DNA from: Corbicula japonica
Taxonomy: Eukaryota > Mollusca > Bivalvia > Venerida > Cyrenidae
DNA length: 64,000 nucleotides
Reading direction: 5' to 3'
NCBI GenBank assembly: GCA_038501625.1
Contig: JAZAYU010000712.1
Span: forward strand, 1 to 64,000
Shown here in pieces: positions 1 through 11,900 of this stretch (position 1 is the stretch's first letter; the number at the start of each line of letters is the position of its first letter). Below the pieces are notes generated by a model, which did no database searches, had not been told where the DNA came from, and saw only the letters and a program-made list of their open reading frames with translations. Made by a program: the position numbers and the translations under genes.

Positions 1-1381
1 GGTTGTAATTTTGGTCCGTTCTTCTTTAAACTTGGTCAGAATGTTAATCCCAATGATATCTAGGTCAAGTTGGAAACTGGGTCATGTGACCTTGAAATCT
101 AGGTCACTAGGTCAAATTATAGAAAAAGCTTGTCCGCACTCTAGTGGTCGTAATTTTGGTCCGATCTTCTTCAAACTTGGTCAGAATGTTTATCCCAATG
201 ATATCTAGGTCAAGTTCGAAACTGGGTCATGTGACCTTGAAATCTAGGTCACTAGTTCAAATTATAGAAAAAGCTTGTCCGCACTCTAGTGGTCGTAATT
301 TTGGTCAGATCTTCTTCAAACTTGGTCAGGATGTTTATCCCAATAATATCTAGGTCATGTTCGAAACTGGGTCATGTAACCTTGAAATTTAGGTCACTAG
401 GTCAAATTATAGAAAAAGCTTGTCCGCACTCTAGCGGTCTAAATTTTGATGCGATCTTCTTCAAACTTGGTCAGAATGTTTATCTCAATGATATCTAGGT
501 CAAGTATGAAACTGAGTCATATGACCTTGAAATCTAGGTCACTGGGTCAAATTATAGAAAAAGCTTGTCCGCAATCTAGCAGTCTTAATTTTAGTGCAAT
601 CTTCTTAAAACTTGAACAGAATGTTTATCTTAATGATATCTAGGTCAAGTTCGATAACTGGGTCATGTGACCCTTAGAACTAGGTCACTAGGTCAAATTA
701 AAAGAAAGCTAGTCTGCACTCAAGCGGTTGTAATTTTGGTCCGTTCTTCATTAAACTTGGTCAGAATGTTTATTCCAATGATATCTAGGTCTAGTTTGAA
801 ACTGGATCATGTGACCTTGAAATCTAGGTCACTAGGTCAAATTATAGAAAAAGCTTGTCCGCACTCAAGTGGTCGTAATTTTAGTCTAATCTTCTTCAAA
901 CTTGGTCAGAATGTTTATCCCAATGATATCTAGGTCAAGTTCGAAACTGGGTCATGTGACTTTGAAATTTAGGTCACTAGGTCAAATTATAGAAAAAGCT
1001 TGTTAGCACTCTAGTGGTCGTAATTATTGTCAAATCTTCTTCAAACTTGGTCAGAATGTTTATTCCAATAATATCTAGGTCGTGTTCGAAACTGAGTCAT
1101 GTAACCTTGAAATTTAGGTCACTAGGTCTAATTGTAGAAAAAGCTTGTCCGCACTCTAGCGGTCTTAATTTTGATGTGATCTTCTTCAAACTTGGTCAGA
1201 ATGTTTATCTCGATGATATCTTGGTCAAGTTTCAAACTGGGTCATGTGACCTTGAAATCTAGGTCACTAGGTCAAATTATAGAAAAAGTTTGTACGCACT
1301 CCAGTGGTCTTAATTTTTGTCCGAACCATTGAACAGATGTTCGCAGGTGAGCGACCCAGGGTCCCTTGGACCCTCTTGTTT
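1..1381 (+). repeat. 145-bp tandem array ending in a Helentron/pearl-like 3' terminus
   Basis: About nine head-to-tail copies of a ~145-bp unit are present; each contains GGTCATGTGACCTTGAAAT and AGAAAAAGCTTGTCCGCACT. The array starts before the window, so the 5' end of the element is not seen. After the last unit comes CAGGTGAGCG, then a hairpin (AGGGTCC / GGACCCT), then CTCTTGTTT. The elements at 10029-11836, 12246-13720 and 20375-22830 end the same way, although their internal repeats differ. Short ORFs in the array are products of the repeat unit and were not called as genes. Confidence 0.85.
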
Positions 1382-1393
1382 ATTTACATTTTG

Positions 1394-1481
1394 AATCGAG
1401 TACTCGAATACTTTATGAACTACTCGGGTACTCAGACATTAATCGAGTACCCGAGTACTCGATTACTCGTTCCCATCCCTA
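1394..1481 (-). mobile_element. hAT-like terminus remnant
   Basis: A dense cluster of CGAGTACTCG / TACTCGGGTACTCG palindromes is followed by GTTCCCATCCCTA. Read on the minus strand it starts TAGGGATGGGAACGAGTA, a sequence style common at hAT transposon ends. Only one end is visible and there is no transposase nearby. Confidence 0.5.
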
Positions 1482-1802
1482 ATTTTTATGATAAAGTTTT
1501 GATAATTTATTCAAATTTGCATACTGTTGCCAAAAAAATTTATATCCGGGCTGATTTATTTCCCTATATCTAGTTACAGTTTCACAATACTTAACACAGG
1601 GATCAGCAGTTTCAATTAGTTTAAAGTTTCAATTAGTAGTGGATAATATATCCTGATAATCCAGGATGTGCGCATCATATTTACGCAGTGTCATGGGTAA
1701 CAGAGCAATCAAAAGTCTGTTTCGCTGATATATTTTAAATTATTTTAAATATCTAATTTCACACAACAAGTCATGTTTTGTTTTAATGAATATGAGGACA
1801 AA
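1482..1802. other. AT-rich intergenic stretch
   Basis: No gene or clear repeat is recognised here. It contains a short direct repetition of TTTCAATTAGT around 1609-1637. Confidence 0.5.
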
Positions 1803-2147
1803 TTAACCCTTTCTGTATAGATACACCTTTATTGCTAGGGCAAACAGTTCAGATCCAGATCAGCCGGCACATCCGTGCCGTCTGATCAGGATCTAAACTG
1901 TTCGCTTTTTGATTCATTAGGTTATTTCTGACCAAAATGCGACCAGTGCAGATCCTGATCAGACGGCACTGGTCGCACATGCGTAAAAATGCGTATATAT
2001 CTAGGAAAGGGTTAACTATTTGCTCCATAGATACACTTTTACTTACTGCATGGGGGAACACTGCAGATCCTGATCAGATACTAGCCTATCTGGATCTACA
2101 TTGTTCACCCATGTGGAAAAAGGCTATATATGAAGTAAAGGGATAAC
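1803..2147. mobile_element. Two adjacent fold-back MITEs with AACCCTTT ends
   Basis: TTAACCCTTTC at 1803 is mirrored by GAAAGGGTTAA ending at 2015. A second, shorter copy runs from there to about 2147 (GTAAAGGGATAA). The interiors are fold-backs built on GATCCAGATCAG and CTGATCAGGATC. The same family recurs at 3536, 4767, 6079, 8480, 24384, 27803 and 59433. TTAA at both outer ends fits TTAA target duplications. Confidence 0.7.
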
Positions 2148-2159
2148 AGAACAGTTTAA

Positions 2160-3145
2160 AGGGGCAACAGGACTATATAAACCTCAAGATGGCGCTTGGG
2201 CAGGCTTTTCTATAAATTTATGCATGTTACACATCAAGGAGCCCTTTTTTCAAAATTTGAAAAAACTACTCAACAAATTTTTTTGAAATTTTTCACAAAT
2301 GTACATTGTAAGCCTTTTAAACATTTCATCTAAAAATTTAAGTGAAATATTAATTATAAAGGTGACTCCTTGAAAAAGTTTAAACCTGTCAGAAAGAAAA
2401 TTTTGAATTTGAATTTCGCGGGAGGTGTGTCTAACTGATAAAACACAGTGTTTGTAAACACAAGCACGTGCTAATGTTTACATTCAGCAGCAAGAAAGCA
2501 TGTACAATAAGACTGAAGCTTAATCTCACAGAGTTATGAAATGTTTAGCTTTTAATTCTCTGTGCTCTATGTTGCCTAAATTATTTCCTTTGCAACAGAA
2601 TCTGCCATTTATAATAATGTTTCCTTTCAATATTATAAACAAATCAACACATATATTAATAGTTTTCTATAAAGAATCTTCAAAAGTTTCCCTCCTTTTT
2701 CAAAGATAGAACAATAGCCTGGTATCAGCAAACAGACCAGATATCTGCTGCTTCATAGGTTACAACAGGATCACAAATTAATTTTGTGACATTATCTTTT
2801 TATGTTGTGATAATAGAAACATTCCTGACTAAAGTTATGAATGAAATATTTAGTGTTGGACTGCTTGTCTTTTACAACAAATAGGAAAATATGAATTTAA
2901 ATTAAAGAACACAAAAACAAAAGAGAGAGGAATTAGTCCAAGATATAAAGAAATTCAAAGGGACCTGTAAGGAAAAATAGAAGTTCATAATCAGTGCAAA
3001 GGAGTCTTCATTCTATCGTCTGCTGTAATGCAGTAACTCACTCTATACAGGCTATTTTTACTACAGTTAATTATAACTGGCAGATAGCTTGTATGTAAAG
3101 CCACACCCCAAAATACTCGCTGCCGAGGCAGCGAATGTTGCCCCT
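2160..3145. mobile_element. Non-autonomous inverted-repeat DNA transposon with 10-bp target duplication
   Basis: The ends are AGGGGCAACA and its perfect reverse complement TGTTGCCCCT. Both are flanked by the identical decamer AACAGTTTAA (2150-2159 and 3146-3155), which is the target-site duplication. The 986-bp interior has no coding capacity. A 9-10-bp duplication fits Mutator-like elements best, but the superfamily is an inference. The perfect duplication suggests a fairly recent insertion. Confidence 0.75.
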
Positions 3146-3535
3146 AACAGTTTAAGCCTGTTTAGCTGATATCTATTAAATATCTTAACTCAGCACATTC
3201 CAGTGAGGACAAATTTAACTCTTCCTGGTTCATTCTGTATACACTAATACCCTTATCAATTTTATTCAAACACATTATTCAAGTTTTGAGTATCAAAATT
3301 GTAGTGTTATTCCTAAGGAACTATATTAATAAGGTGTTGTTCTAGCTTTGCATTCAACCAGCAATTGCAAAAATACCTGTAAATCTTATCATCTTAAGTG
3401 AATGAGATCTGCAAAAAGCATGATCTACAAAATTACTTGGTCCAAATCCCTTCCCAACTTTCATGATGTTTCTTTACTCAAACTTTGGTAGACCTGCAAA
3501 AATAGTTGGTCCAGATCTACATGTTATTACATGTG

Positions 3536-3727
3536 TAACCCTGGGATATTGCTTTTATCCCAAGGCCGAATAGTGATGATCCAGCTGGCTGGTCTGATCT
3601 GGATATGCTCAGTTTGATTTCAGATTTGTAAGGTTATTTCTGACTTGGACAATTAGTGAAGATCCAGATCAGATGGCATAGATATGCCAGCTGATCCAGA
3701 TCTACACTGGTTTGCACATCTATAGAG
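3536..3727. mobile_element. Degenerate fold-back MITE (AACCCTTT family)
   Basis: It contains the family core motifs: GATCCAGCTGGC, the TAAGGTTATTTCTGAC segment, GATCCAGATCAGATGGCA and GATCCAGATCTACACTGG. The outer ends are decayed. Confidence 0.5.
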
Positions 3728-3744
3728 AAAAGGAAAACTTGTCA

Positions 3745-4765
3745 TTAATTAATATCACACCTTCTTTCTCACTGGACAATTCAAAGCACAGCTCTGCATT
3801 GTTTGTTGCAATGTAAGAATAATTGTTGGATAATGGATATTTGGTAGCCTATAATATTGTTTCAATGGTCGGATAATTATTAGTAGCTGAGTTTTCAAGG
3901 TTGGATATTTTAATTGTTGGTTGTAAAGTGTTTCATTGGTTGGGTAATAGTACTAGCTGTGTTTTCATGGTTGGATATTAATTAATATCACACCTTCTTT
4001 CTCACTGGACAATTCAAAGCACAGCTCTGCATTATTTGTTGCAATGTTAGAATAATTGTTGGATAATGGATATTTGGTTGCCTATAATATTGTTTCAATG
4101 GTCAGATAATTATTAGTAGCTGTGTTTTCAAGGTTGGATATTTCAATTGTTGGTTGTAAAGTGTTTCATTGGTCGGATAATAGTACTAGCTGTGTTTTCA
4201 TGGTTGGATATTTAAATTGTTGGTTGTAAAGTATTTCATTGGTCGGATAATAGTACTAGCTGTGTTTTAATGGTTGGATATTATGTCTTTCAGTGGTTGA
4301 TAATTGATAAATGGTAGCCATGTTACAATGGTTGGATAATAGCTGTGTTTTAATGGTTGGATATTTAAATGATTGGATTTATACATGTTAGGTGATTCTG
4401 GGATAAATAATGGCAGTCAATTGATCCAATGTTTTGGATAATAGTAGAGCTGTGTGTTATTGGTTGGATATTTTAATGGTTGGATATATAGTATTTCTTT
4501 TGTTGGATAATATATTAATGGTAGCAACGATTATTCTAAATATGGTCTCAGATCTATGTGTTTCATCAGTGGTTTGATATATAGTTGATCTGAGCTGTAA
4601 TGGTTGGATATTGGCTGTGTTTTAGGTGTTTGATTTAATTGTAGCCATATTTCAGTGATTATAAAGCTGTGTTTCAATACTTAAATGTTTAAATGGTTGG
4701 ATATATAGTTGCTGAGTTTTAATGGTGGGATAACATAAGCCATGTTTTAGTGATTTTGGTGATAC
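3745..4765. repeat. Degenerate GGTTGGATA repeat field with a ~233-bp duplication
   Basis: The phrase TGGTTGGATA, usually after TGTGTTTTAA or TTTCA, recurs more than a dozen times at irregular 30-80-bp spacing. A block beginning TTAATTAATATCACACC at 3745 recurs at 3978. No protein-coding frame is supported. Confidence 0.75.
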
Positions 4766-4766
4766 A

Positions 4767-4935
4767 CATGGGTGCAGTCGGATTTGGATATACACTGTTA
4801 AACTTTGCTTTTAGATTCATTAGGATATTTCTGACCAAGCAAATTAATAGTGCAGGTCCAAATCAGACAGCACAGATGTTTTGTCTGATCTGGATCTACA
4901 CTGGTCACAAAATGCGATAAAACCATTATAAATTG
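4767..4935. mobile_element. Degenerate fold-back MITE (AACCCTTT family)
   Basis: It carries the family segment with TTAGGATATTTCTGACC, CAGGTCCAAATCAGACAGC and CTGGATCTACACTGGTC. The terminal inverted repeats are eroded. Confidence 0.5.
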
Positions 4936-5742
4936 AGTAAAATGTTAAACAATTAACTCAATCCATATCGTTAATGTATCACATGGTCAGTTTTATCAAC
5001 ACAAGCACAAGTTCTATGCAACTTTCAGAAACAAAATCAATATTTCTTTTTGTTGGCCTTAGAAATTTTACATAATTTTCAGTTAATAAATTATGTCAGT
5101 GAACTGAGCTAGATAATCAGTTACTGCGACAGCTTTGCATGCATAAGTTATCAGTCGATTTCGATTGTAGTTGCTATCAAAATGAACCAGTAATGTAGAT
5201 ACGATCGGTTTAATTTATGGCTGATAACTCGATAACTTGACGTTGGTGATAATATACTGTTGACATTGTCGGAACATGTAAACAAATATATATTGTTTTG
5301 CCGAATTTGAATTCGTATTGACATTTGGAAGTATTTATTGCCATTTCGATATCCTTGTGGAATTTGGGTTAGACTTTTGGTCTTTGTTTATTTGGAATTG
5401 TTGGCATAAGTTGGTTTTAAAAATAAATTTTGCAAATTGTCACCTTTAGTGGGAAAATGTAATATGAAAGAGATATACTGTTATTACCTTTCAAGTCGAT
5501 GAAATTGTTGTTTGTTAAATATTTTATGGTGTTGTGCCATTCTTTTTCATTTGAAGTTTTGTTTTTTGCAGTTTGAACTCTTAAGTACATTATAAATGCT
5601 ATTTCTCCATGGAATAACAGAAGAAAATTAATGCATGGATGAATATTGTGTAACATAAGAGATACTGAAACTGATTATAGCATATTGTGATCTGAAAAAT
5701 CTGAACAAATAAACACTGTGACAGTGCTGATAAGCTCAAATA
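4936..5742. other. Upstream region of the PINCH gene
   Basis: AT-rich sequence with no repeat I recognise. It should include the promoter and 5' UTR if the exon at 5743 is the first exon. An in-frame stop (TAA, 5731-5733) lies just upstream of the chosen ATG. No TATA box or initiator can be assigned confidently. Confidence 0.4.
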
Positions 5743-5981
5743 ATGTCAATAACCACCACACCCCGCCCACCCAATCCGATGCGGCTCCAGTCGCTGAGTG
5801 AGAGGAATGAAAGCGGCTTATTCCAGCGACGTCGACTCCACCCCCATGAACATGCACATCAGCAGAACTTTGGGGGGCGGACACTAGGGGGTATACAAGA
5901 GGCTGGGCCTCACCCCAGTCAGGGAAGTGAAACAACACTCCCTAAATTTCCTGTTGTGCCACTTCCTAATGGTGGACCAAG
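5743..5981 (+). CDS. LIMS1: PINCH exon 1: N-terminal extension
   Basis: ATG at 5743 follows an in-frame stop and opens 79 codons plus AG, ending at CCAAG|GTTTGT. Spliced to 8300 it makes AGT and keeps frame. The encoded stretch is Pro/His/Gly-rich with no LIM cysteines (for example [13 protein letters not shown]), and its base composition is clearly richer in GC than its surroundings. Vertebrate PINCH genes also have alternative N-terminal exons, so this may be one isoform. A later in-frame ATG (5779) or M83 in exon 2 could also be used. Confidence 0.7.
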
Positions 5982-8900
5982 GTTTGTATAATATGAAGTT
6001 TGTTGGGTTTTTTTGCAATTTTCAAAACAATTCTGTTCTGGATGCTGTTTGATTTCTCATGGTTGTAGATGTGAACATTAACCCTTTCACTGCCAACGTC
6101 GAAAACCCGAATTGACGTCAAGTTGCTCAATATCCATCAATATAAAAAAATTTCAAAGTTCCTCCTAATGGCAAAATTTAGTTCAATAAAACTTGAGATA
6201 GCCCAATAGTAAAATTTCCAGTTTTCAAGGTAAAATTTCAGTTTTAGTGGAGTTAAATACCTGTTTTTGTGTTTCAAGAATACACAACACATACATTAAT
6301 CTGCTACTCCATAAATATGACTTTAATAGGATGGGCGAACAGTGTAGACCCACATCAGATGGCACAAAATTAAATATGCTTGCTTATCTGGATCTACACT
6401 CAGTAGGTTGCACAGATGCAATGTTTTAACTCGTATGTATGGAGTAAAGGGTTAACATTACAATAAACACAAAAAATAGATCGGAAGAATCGGACAAAAA
6501 CCCTGTTCTTCATTTTGATAATAGGCAGATAGCATCTTAAGAAAAAGTTAAACGCACACACACAAAATGATAAAGCATGATCAAGAATGGTTCAAAGACA
6601 ACTAATAATTGACTATTGTTCAAAATTGAATTGCACATTTAAGGAGTATGTACTAGTCATTTATTGTCGATTTGTTCTATTGTTTAATTTGTGGTTATTT
6701 AAACAATGAGACGCTCAATGGGACTTAAGAACTGTCTATCTAAACTAGAAAATGGGCATTTTTGTTTTAAATCAAACCACACCAATGCACATAATACAGA
6801 CATGTATTTATTTGTTAATATTTCATTGAAGCACAAAACTTGTGATAAGAAATTATGGATTTCAAGGCCTTTGGAATGATTTTGTGCATAAAAATGCTAA
6901 ATAAATTTCAATACAAAAATTTGGATATTTATATTTGATAAGAAATAAACGTAAAAAAAAGTTTACACTAGGAAATAAAACATTTAAGTGACATTTAAGG
7001 AAAGTAATGACAGTTTCACATAACTGTAGGATAGATACATGTACATGATGAAATAAGTCGTCATTTTGTCAAATTGATCTGTTCTGGATTGAAATTTGTG
7101 TTTGTTCAGGAAAATATGAATAATATTTCAATTTTAAAGTGATTAAAGTGATGGGATTATGGAAATCTTTTGGACCGAAGAAGTCCAAATATGGATTTGA
7201 GGGTGCATCATGGGAAAACATGTCTTTCGGAAATCGGCATCATTTCTTGAAATGATGTCATAAAGTTAATTTGACTATAATGATTATGACGCATATTGCA
7301 GGAATAAACAGATAATGCAGTCAAAGGTGTTAATGAAATTATGTAAAGTTTAGTAGAAAATAAAATATAAACTTGTGTTCTTTTTCTAAAACTGCAAAAA
7401 CCAAAAATGCTAAAAAAATCAATGTAGACATATTTCTGAGCAACATGTAGGCTTATTTTCTCATGCTGCTAAGACATGTGGTACACATAGCTAAGTACAG
7501 AGCATCGAATGTGACAAAACTGTCGAATGAATAATTGTTAAATGTAAAAGATGACCTTAGACCTTCACCTTCGTAAAGAATGTTAAGGCTTCAGTCATTG
7601 GATGAATCAACTCAATCCGACCTGTTTCAGAGAAGACGAATGAATCGTCAGGAATCCATTTTGAGAGAACTTACAGGAAATAGGTGAAACGGAACATCAC
7701 TTGTATATTACTATGTTGGTTTTAGAAATAAGTTTAAGAGTTGTAAGTAAGTTTTTCAGGATCAGGAATGACATTCCTAATGGTATATCTGTACGCATAT
7801 TCAGGGAATAGATTAAAAGGGTGACTTTGGACAAATAGTCTCCCATATCCTAATCTTCTCCCTCCTCTTAAAAAGGGAGAAGTTTTTCCCTAAGTGTTTC
7901 TTATAGAAAGCTGAAAATATCCAAGACTTCTCCATAAAATTTAAATAAAAACCTATACCCTGCTCTCACAGCCTTAATGCCGATTCTTGATCTTAACTTT
8001 GTCCAGTGATATTTTCTATATATATGTCACTTACATGCAAAACTATCGAACATATATATAAAGAATGTTATTCAGTAGTTTAACATATAAATGATACATT
8101 ATTATGTATCAATGAAAGATATTTATTATTTAATAAATAATGTGTGGACTGTACCCCATAGAGTTCTGCCTGCTACAGCTAGTGACTGCATTATACAGGT
8201 GACAAGCAGTACCAAACATCCTAACAGTAAACCTGAAGTAAGACCTAATAATTGGTTGGTAGTAAAATAACTAACACGATTATCTTTGTATATTTTCAGT
8301 TCGGACATGAATTTGGGGGTTGGGGTTTGCTGCCGGTGTGGTGAAGGTTTCGGACAGCACCAGCAGATTGTCAACTCCAACGGTGAGGTCTGGCACCCAC
8401 AATGCTTTGTGTAAGTGTTATTCATTATTTATGTGATTTTTCTTAGTTTTCCTGAGCAATTTGATTCTGTTTTAAAGTTTAACCCTTTCTTCCATAATTA
8501 TGTATTGTGTATTAATGCAGTTAATGTAGATCGTGATCAACTGGCACATCCATACCATCTGATCAGTATCTGCACAAGTCATGTCACATCTTGACCAGAA
8601 ATAATCTAATAAATATTAAAGCGCACAGTTAAGATCCTGATCAGATGGCACGAACAAAACTTAATCAGGGCAGAGCCTCTCGCAGTCTGCAGAAGACTTG
8701 TCCCTGATTATGTATCATACAGTGCCTTGGTCCAGTTTTTGTTCATAGGAAGAAATAAAAAGCTTACATAGTGAGCCATGGTCCAGATTGTGTTCATTAA
8801 AACATTGACTTGATAAAGTTTTCATAGAGCTTTGCCTTGTTTAAGAATGTTTTCTTAGAGTGACATGGCCTTATTAAAGTTTAAAGAGCCTTTGCCCTTA

Positions 8901-11900
8901 TAAACGGTTCATTATACTTTATAGAGAGGCTGTGTGATGATTAAGTTTTCATAGAGATACTTGGTCCTGATAGTGTTTATAGGGAACTATTGTGCTGATG
9001 GAGAGTTGGCCCTGTTAAAGTGTTCACAGAGAGTTGGCCCTGATACAGTGTTCACAGAGAGTTGGCCCTTAGAAAGTGTTTACAGAGAATTGTCCCTGAT
9101 AAAGTGTTCACAGAGAGTTGGCCCTTAGAAAGTGTTCACAGAGATAAAGTTTTCACATAGAGTTGGCCCTGATAAAGTGTTCATGGAGAGTTTTGGTCTT
9201 GATAAAGTTTCCATTGAGAGCCATGGCCCTGATAGAGTGTTAATAAATAGCATTACCCCTGATAAAGTTTTCATAGAACCTTTTGCATTAAAGAAAGTTT
9301 TCTTCGAGAGTCTTGGCCCTGGTAATGTGTTCATTCATATATACATAACCTTTTCTCTGACACAGTACAAAGAGAGTAATTGCCCAGATAACATAGTATT
9401 TCTTACAGATAAAGTGTTCTTAGTCTCAAACCTGATAAAATGTTCATAGAGAGCCCTTACAACAGTCTTGGTATTCCAATAACTGTTAGAGACATTATTG
9501 ATATTCCTGAACAATTGGCCAATAATATTCAGTGTGTATTCAAATATTGCCCATATACTGCAGAAAGGACAGAAAAAAGGGACTCCTGTGTTTGGCTGTC
9601 CTAATATTAACAATCAGTTTTGTCTATTGCAGAAAAACAACAGTCAGATTCAGAATATTGTTCTCTGTATTTCTTTCTAGATTTGAACAGTTAATGTTCG
9701 TTCATAGGAATTAAAGGGAAAAGAAACAACTTTTTACATTGATAAAACTACTCATTGATACTGAAAAGCATTCAAAATGTGCAGATCATTAATAAAGATT
9801 CCTTCTTTAACTGCCTTTTCTTAATAATTATGATGTTATGTATTACAGGTGTGCCCAGTGCTTCCAGCCATTTCCAGAAGGAATCTTTTATGAGGTTTGT
9901 ATATTGCTTTTCAATGAAATAGAAGTTTTTTGTTCATTGTTAACCAGGTTTTCTTTAACAAGTGTCACAACTATTGACTGTATTTTGTCATAGTTATGCC
10001 CCTTTTTTACTAGCACCCTCTTTTTATTAGCTCACCTGTCACGTAGTGATAAGGTGAGCTTTTGTGACCGCCTGATGTCCGTCGTGCGTCGTCCGTCGTC
10101 AACAATTGCTTCAATCGACTTCTTCTCTGAAACGGCTTGGCCAATTTTGATGAAACTTGCCACGTATGTTCCTTGCACGAAGCTCTTCCAAAGTTGTTCA
10201 AAGAAATCAATTCCATGCAGAACTCTGGTTGCCATGGCAACCGAAAGGAAAAACTTTAAAAATCTTCTTGTCTGAAACCACAAGGCATAGAGCTTAGATA
10301 TTTGGCATTTAGCATCCTCTAGTGGAGCTCTACAAAGATTGTTCAAATTATTTCCCTGGGGTCAAAATTGGCCCCGCCCCAGGGGTCACTTCATTTTACA
10401 TAGACTTATATAGGAAATACTTTAAAAATCTTCTTGTCTGAAACCACAAGGCCTAGAGCTTAGATATTTGGCATTTAGCATCCTCTAGTGGAACTCTACA
10501 AAGATTGTTCAAAGTATTTCCCTGGGGTCAAAATTGGCCCCGCCCCAGGGGTCACTTCATTTTACATAGACTTGTATAGGAAAAACTTTAAAAATCTTCT
10601 TGTCTGAAACCACAAGGCCTAGAGCTTAGATATTTGGCATTTAGCATCCTCTTGTGGAACTCTACAAAGATTGTTCAAATGATTTCCCTGGGGTCAAAAT
10701 TGGCCCCGCCCCAGGGGTCACTTCATTTTATATAGACTTATATAGGAAAAACTTTAAAAATCTTCTTGTCTGAAACCACAAGGCCTGGAGCTTAGATATT
10801 TGGCATTTAGCACCCTCTAGTGGAACTCTACAAAGATTGTTCAAATTATTTCCCTGGGGTCAAAATTGGCCCCGCCCCAGGGGTCACTTCATTTTATATA
10901 GACTTGTATAGGAAAAACTTTAAAAATCTTCTTGTCTGAAACCACAAGGCCTAGAGCTTAGATATTTGGCATTTAGCATCCTCTAGTGGAACTCTACAAA
11001 GATTGTTCAAATTATTTCCCTAGGGTCAAAATTGGCCCCGCCCCAGGGGTCACTTCATTTGATATAGACTTATATAGGAAACACTTTAAAAATCTTCTTG
11101 TCTGAAACCACAAGGCCTAGAGCTTAGATATTTGGCATTAAGCATCCTCTTGTGAAACTCTACAAAGATTGTTCAAATTATTTCCCAGGGGTCTAAATTG
11201 GCCCCGCCCCAGGGGTCACTTCATTTTATATAGACTTGTATAGGAAAAACTTTAAAAATCTTCTTGTCTGAAACCACAAGGCCTAGAGCTTAGATATATG
11301 GCATTTAGCATCCTCTAGTGGAACTCTACAAAGATTGTTCAAATTATTTCCCAGGGGTCTAAATTGGCCCCGCCCCAGGGGTCACTTCATTTTATGTAGA
11401 CTTGTATAGGAAAAACTTTTAAAATCTTCTTGTCTGAAACCACAAGGCCTAGAGCTTAGATATTTGGCATTAAGCATCCTCTTGTGAAACTCTACAAAGA
11501 TTGTTCAAATTATTTCCCAGGGGTCTAAATTGGCCCCGCCCCAGGGGTCACTTCATTTTATATAGACTTGTATAGGAAAAACTTTAAAAATCTTCTTGTC
11601 TGAAACCACAAGGCCTAGAGCTTAGATATTTGGCATTTAGCACCCTCTAGTGGAAATCTTCAAAGATTGTTCAAATGATTTCCCTGGGGTCAAAATTGGC
11701 CCTGCCCCAGGGGTCACTTTATTTTATATAGACTGATATAGGAAAAACTTTAAAAATCTTCTTGTCTGAAACCACAAGCTGAGAGTACTTTTGTACTCAG
11801 GTGAGCGATATAAGGGCCATCATGGCCCTCTTGTTTTCATAGGTGGTTTCAATTCATGCATTTTGTTATACCACAAAATTTACAAAAAGTGAACTAGCTT

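Noticed and set aside
1..1381. Array of short repeats that might suggest a CRISPR
   Set aside because: The whole 145-bp unit is repeated without unique spacers, and the context is an animal genome with spliced genes.
5675..5938. Minus-strand ORF of 87 codons
   Set aside because: It is the antisense shadow of PINCH exon 1 and has no recognisable domain.
9125..9449. ORFs on both strands with repeated LSMNTLSGP or DKVFIES phrases
   Set aside because: They are by-products of the ~28-bp degenerate tandem repeat in PINCH intron 2.
10029..11836. Calling the A elements canonical Helitrons
   Set aside because: The 3' end is CTTG rather than CTRR and the 5' end is not TC; Helentron/pearl-like is the safer label.
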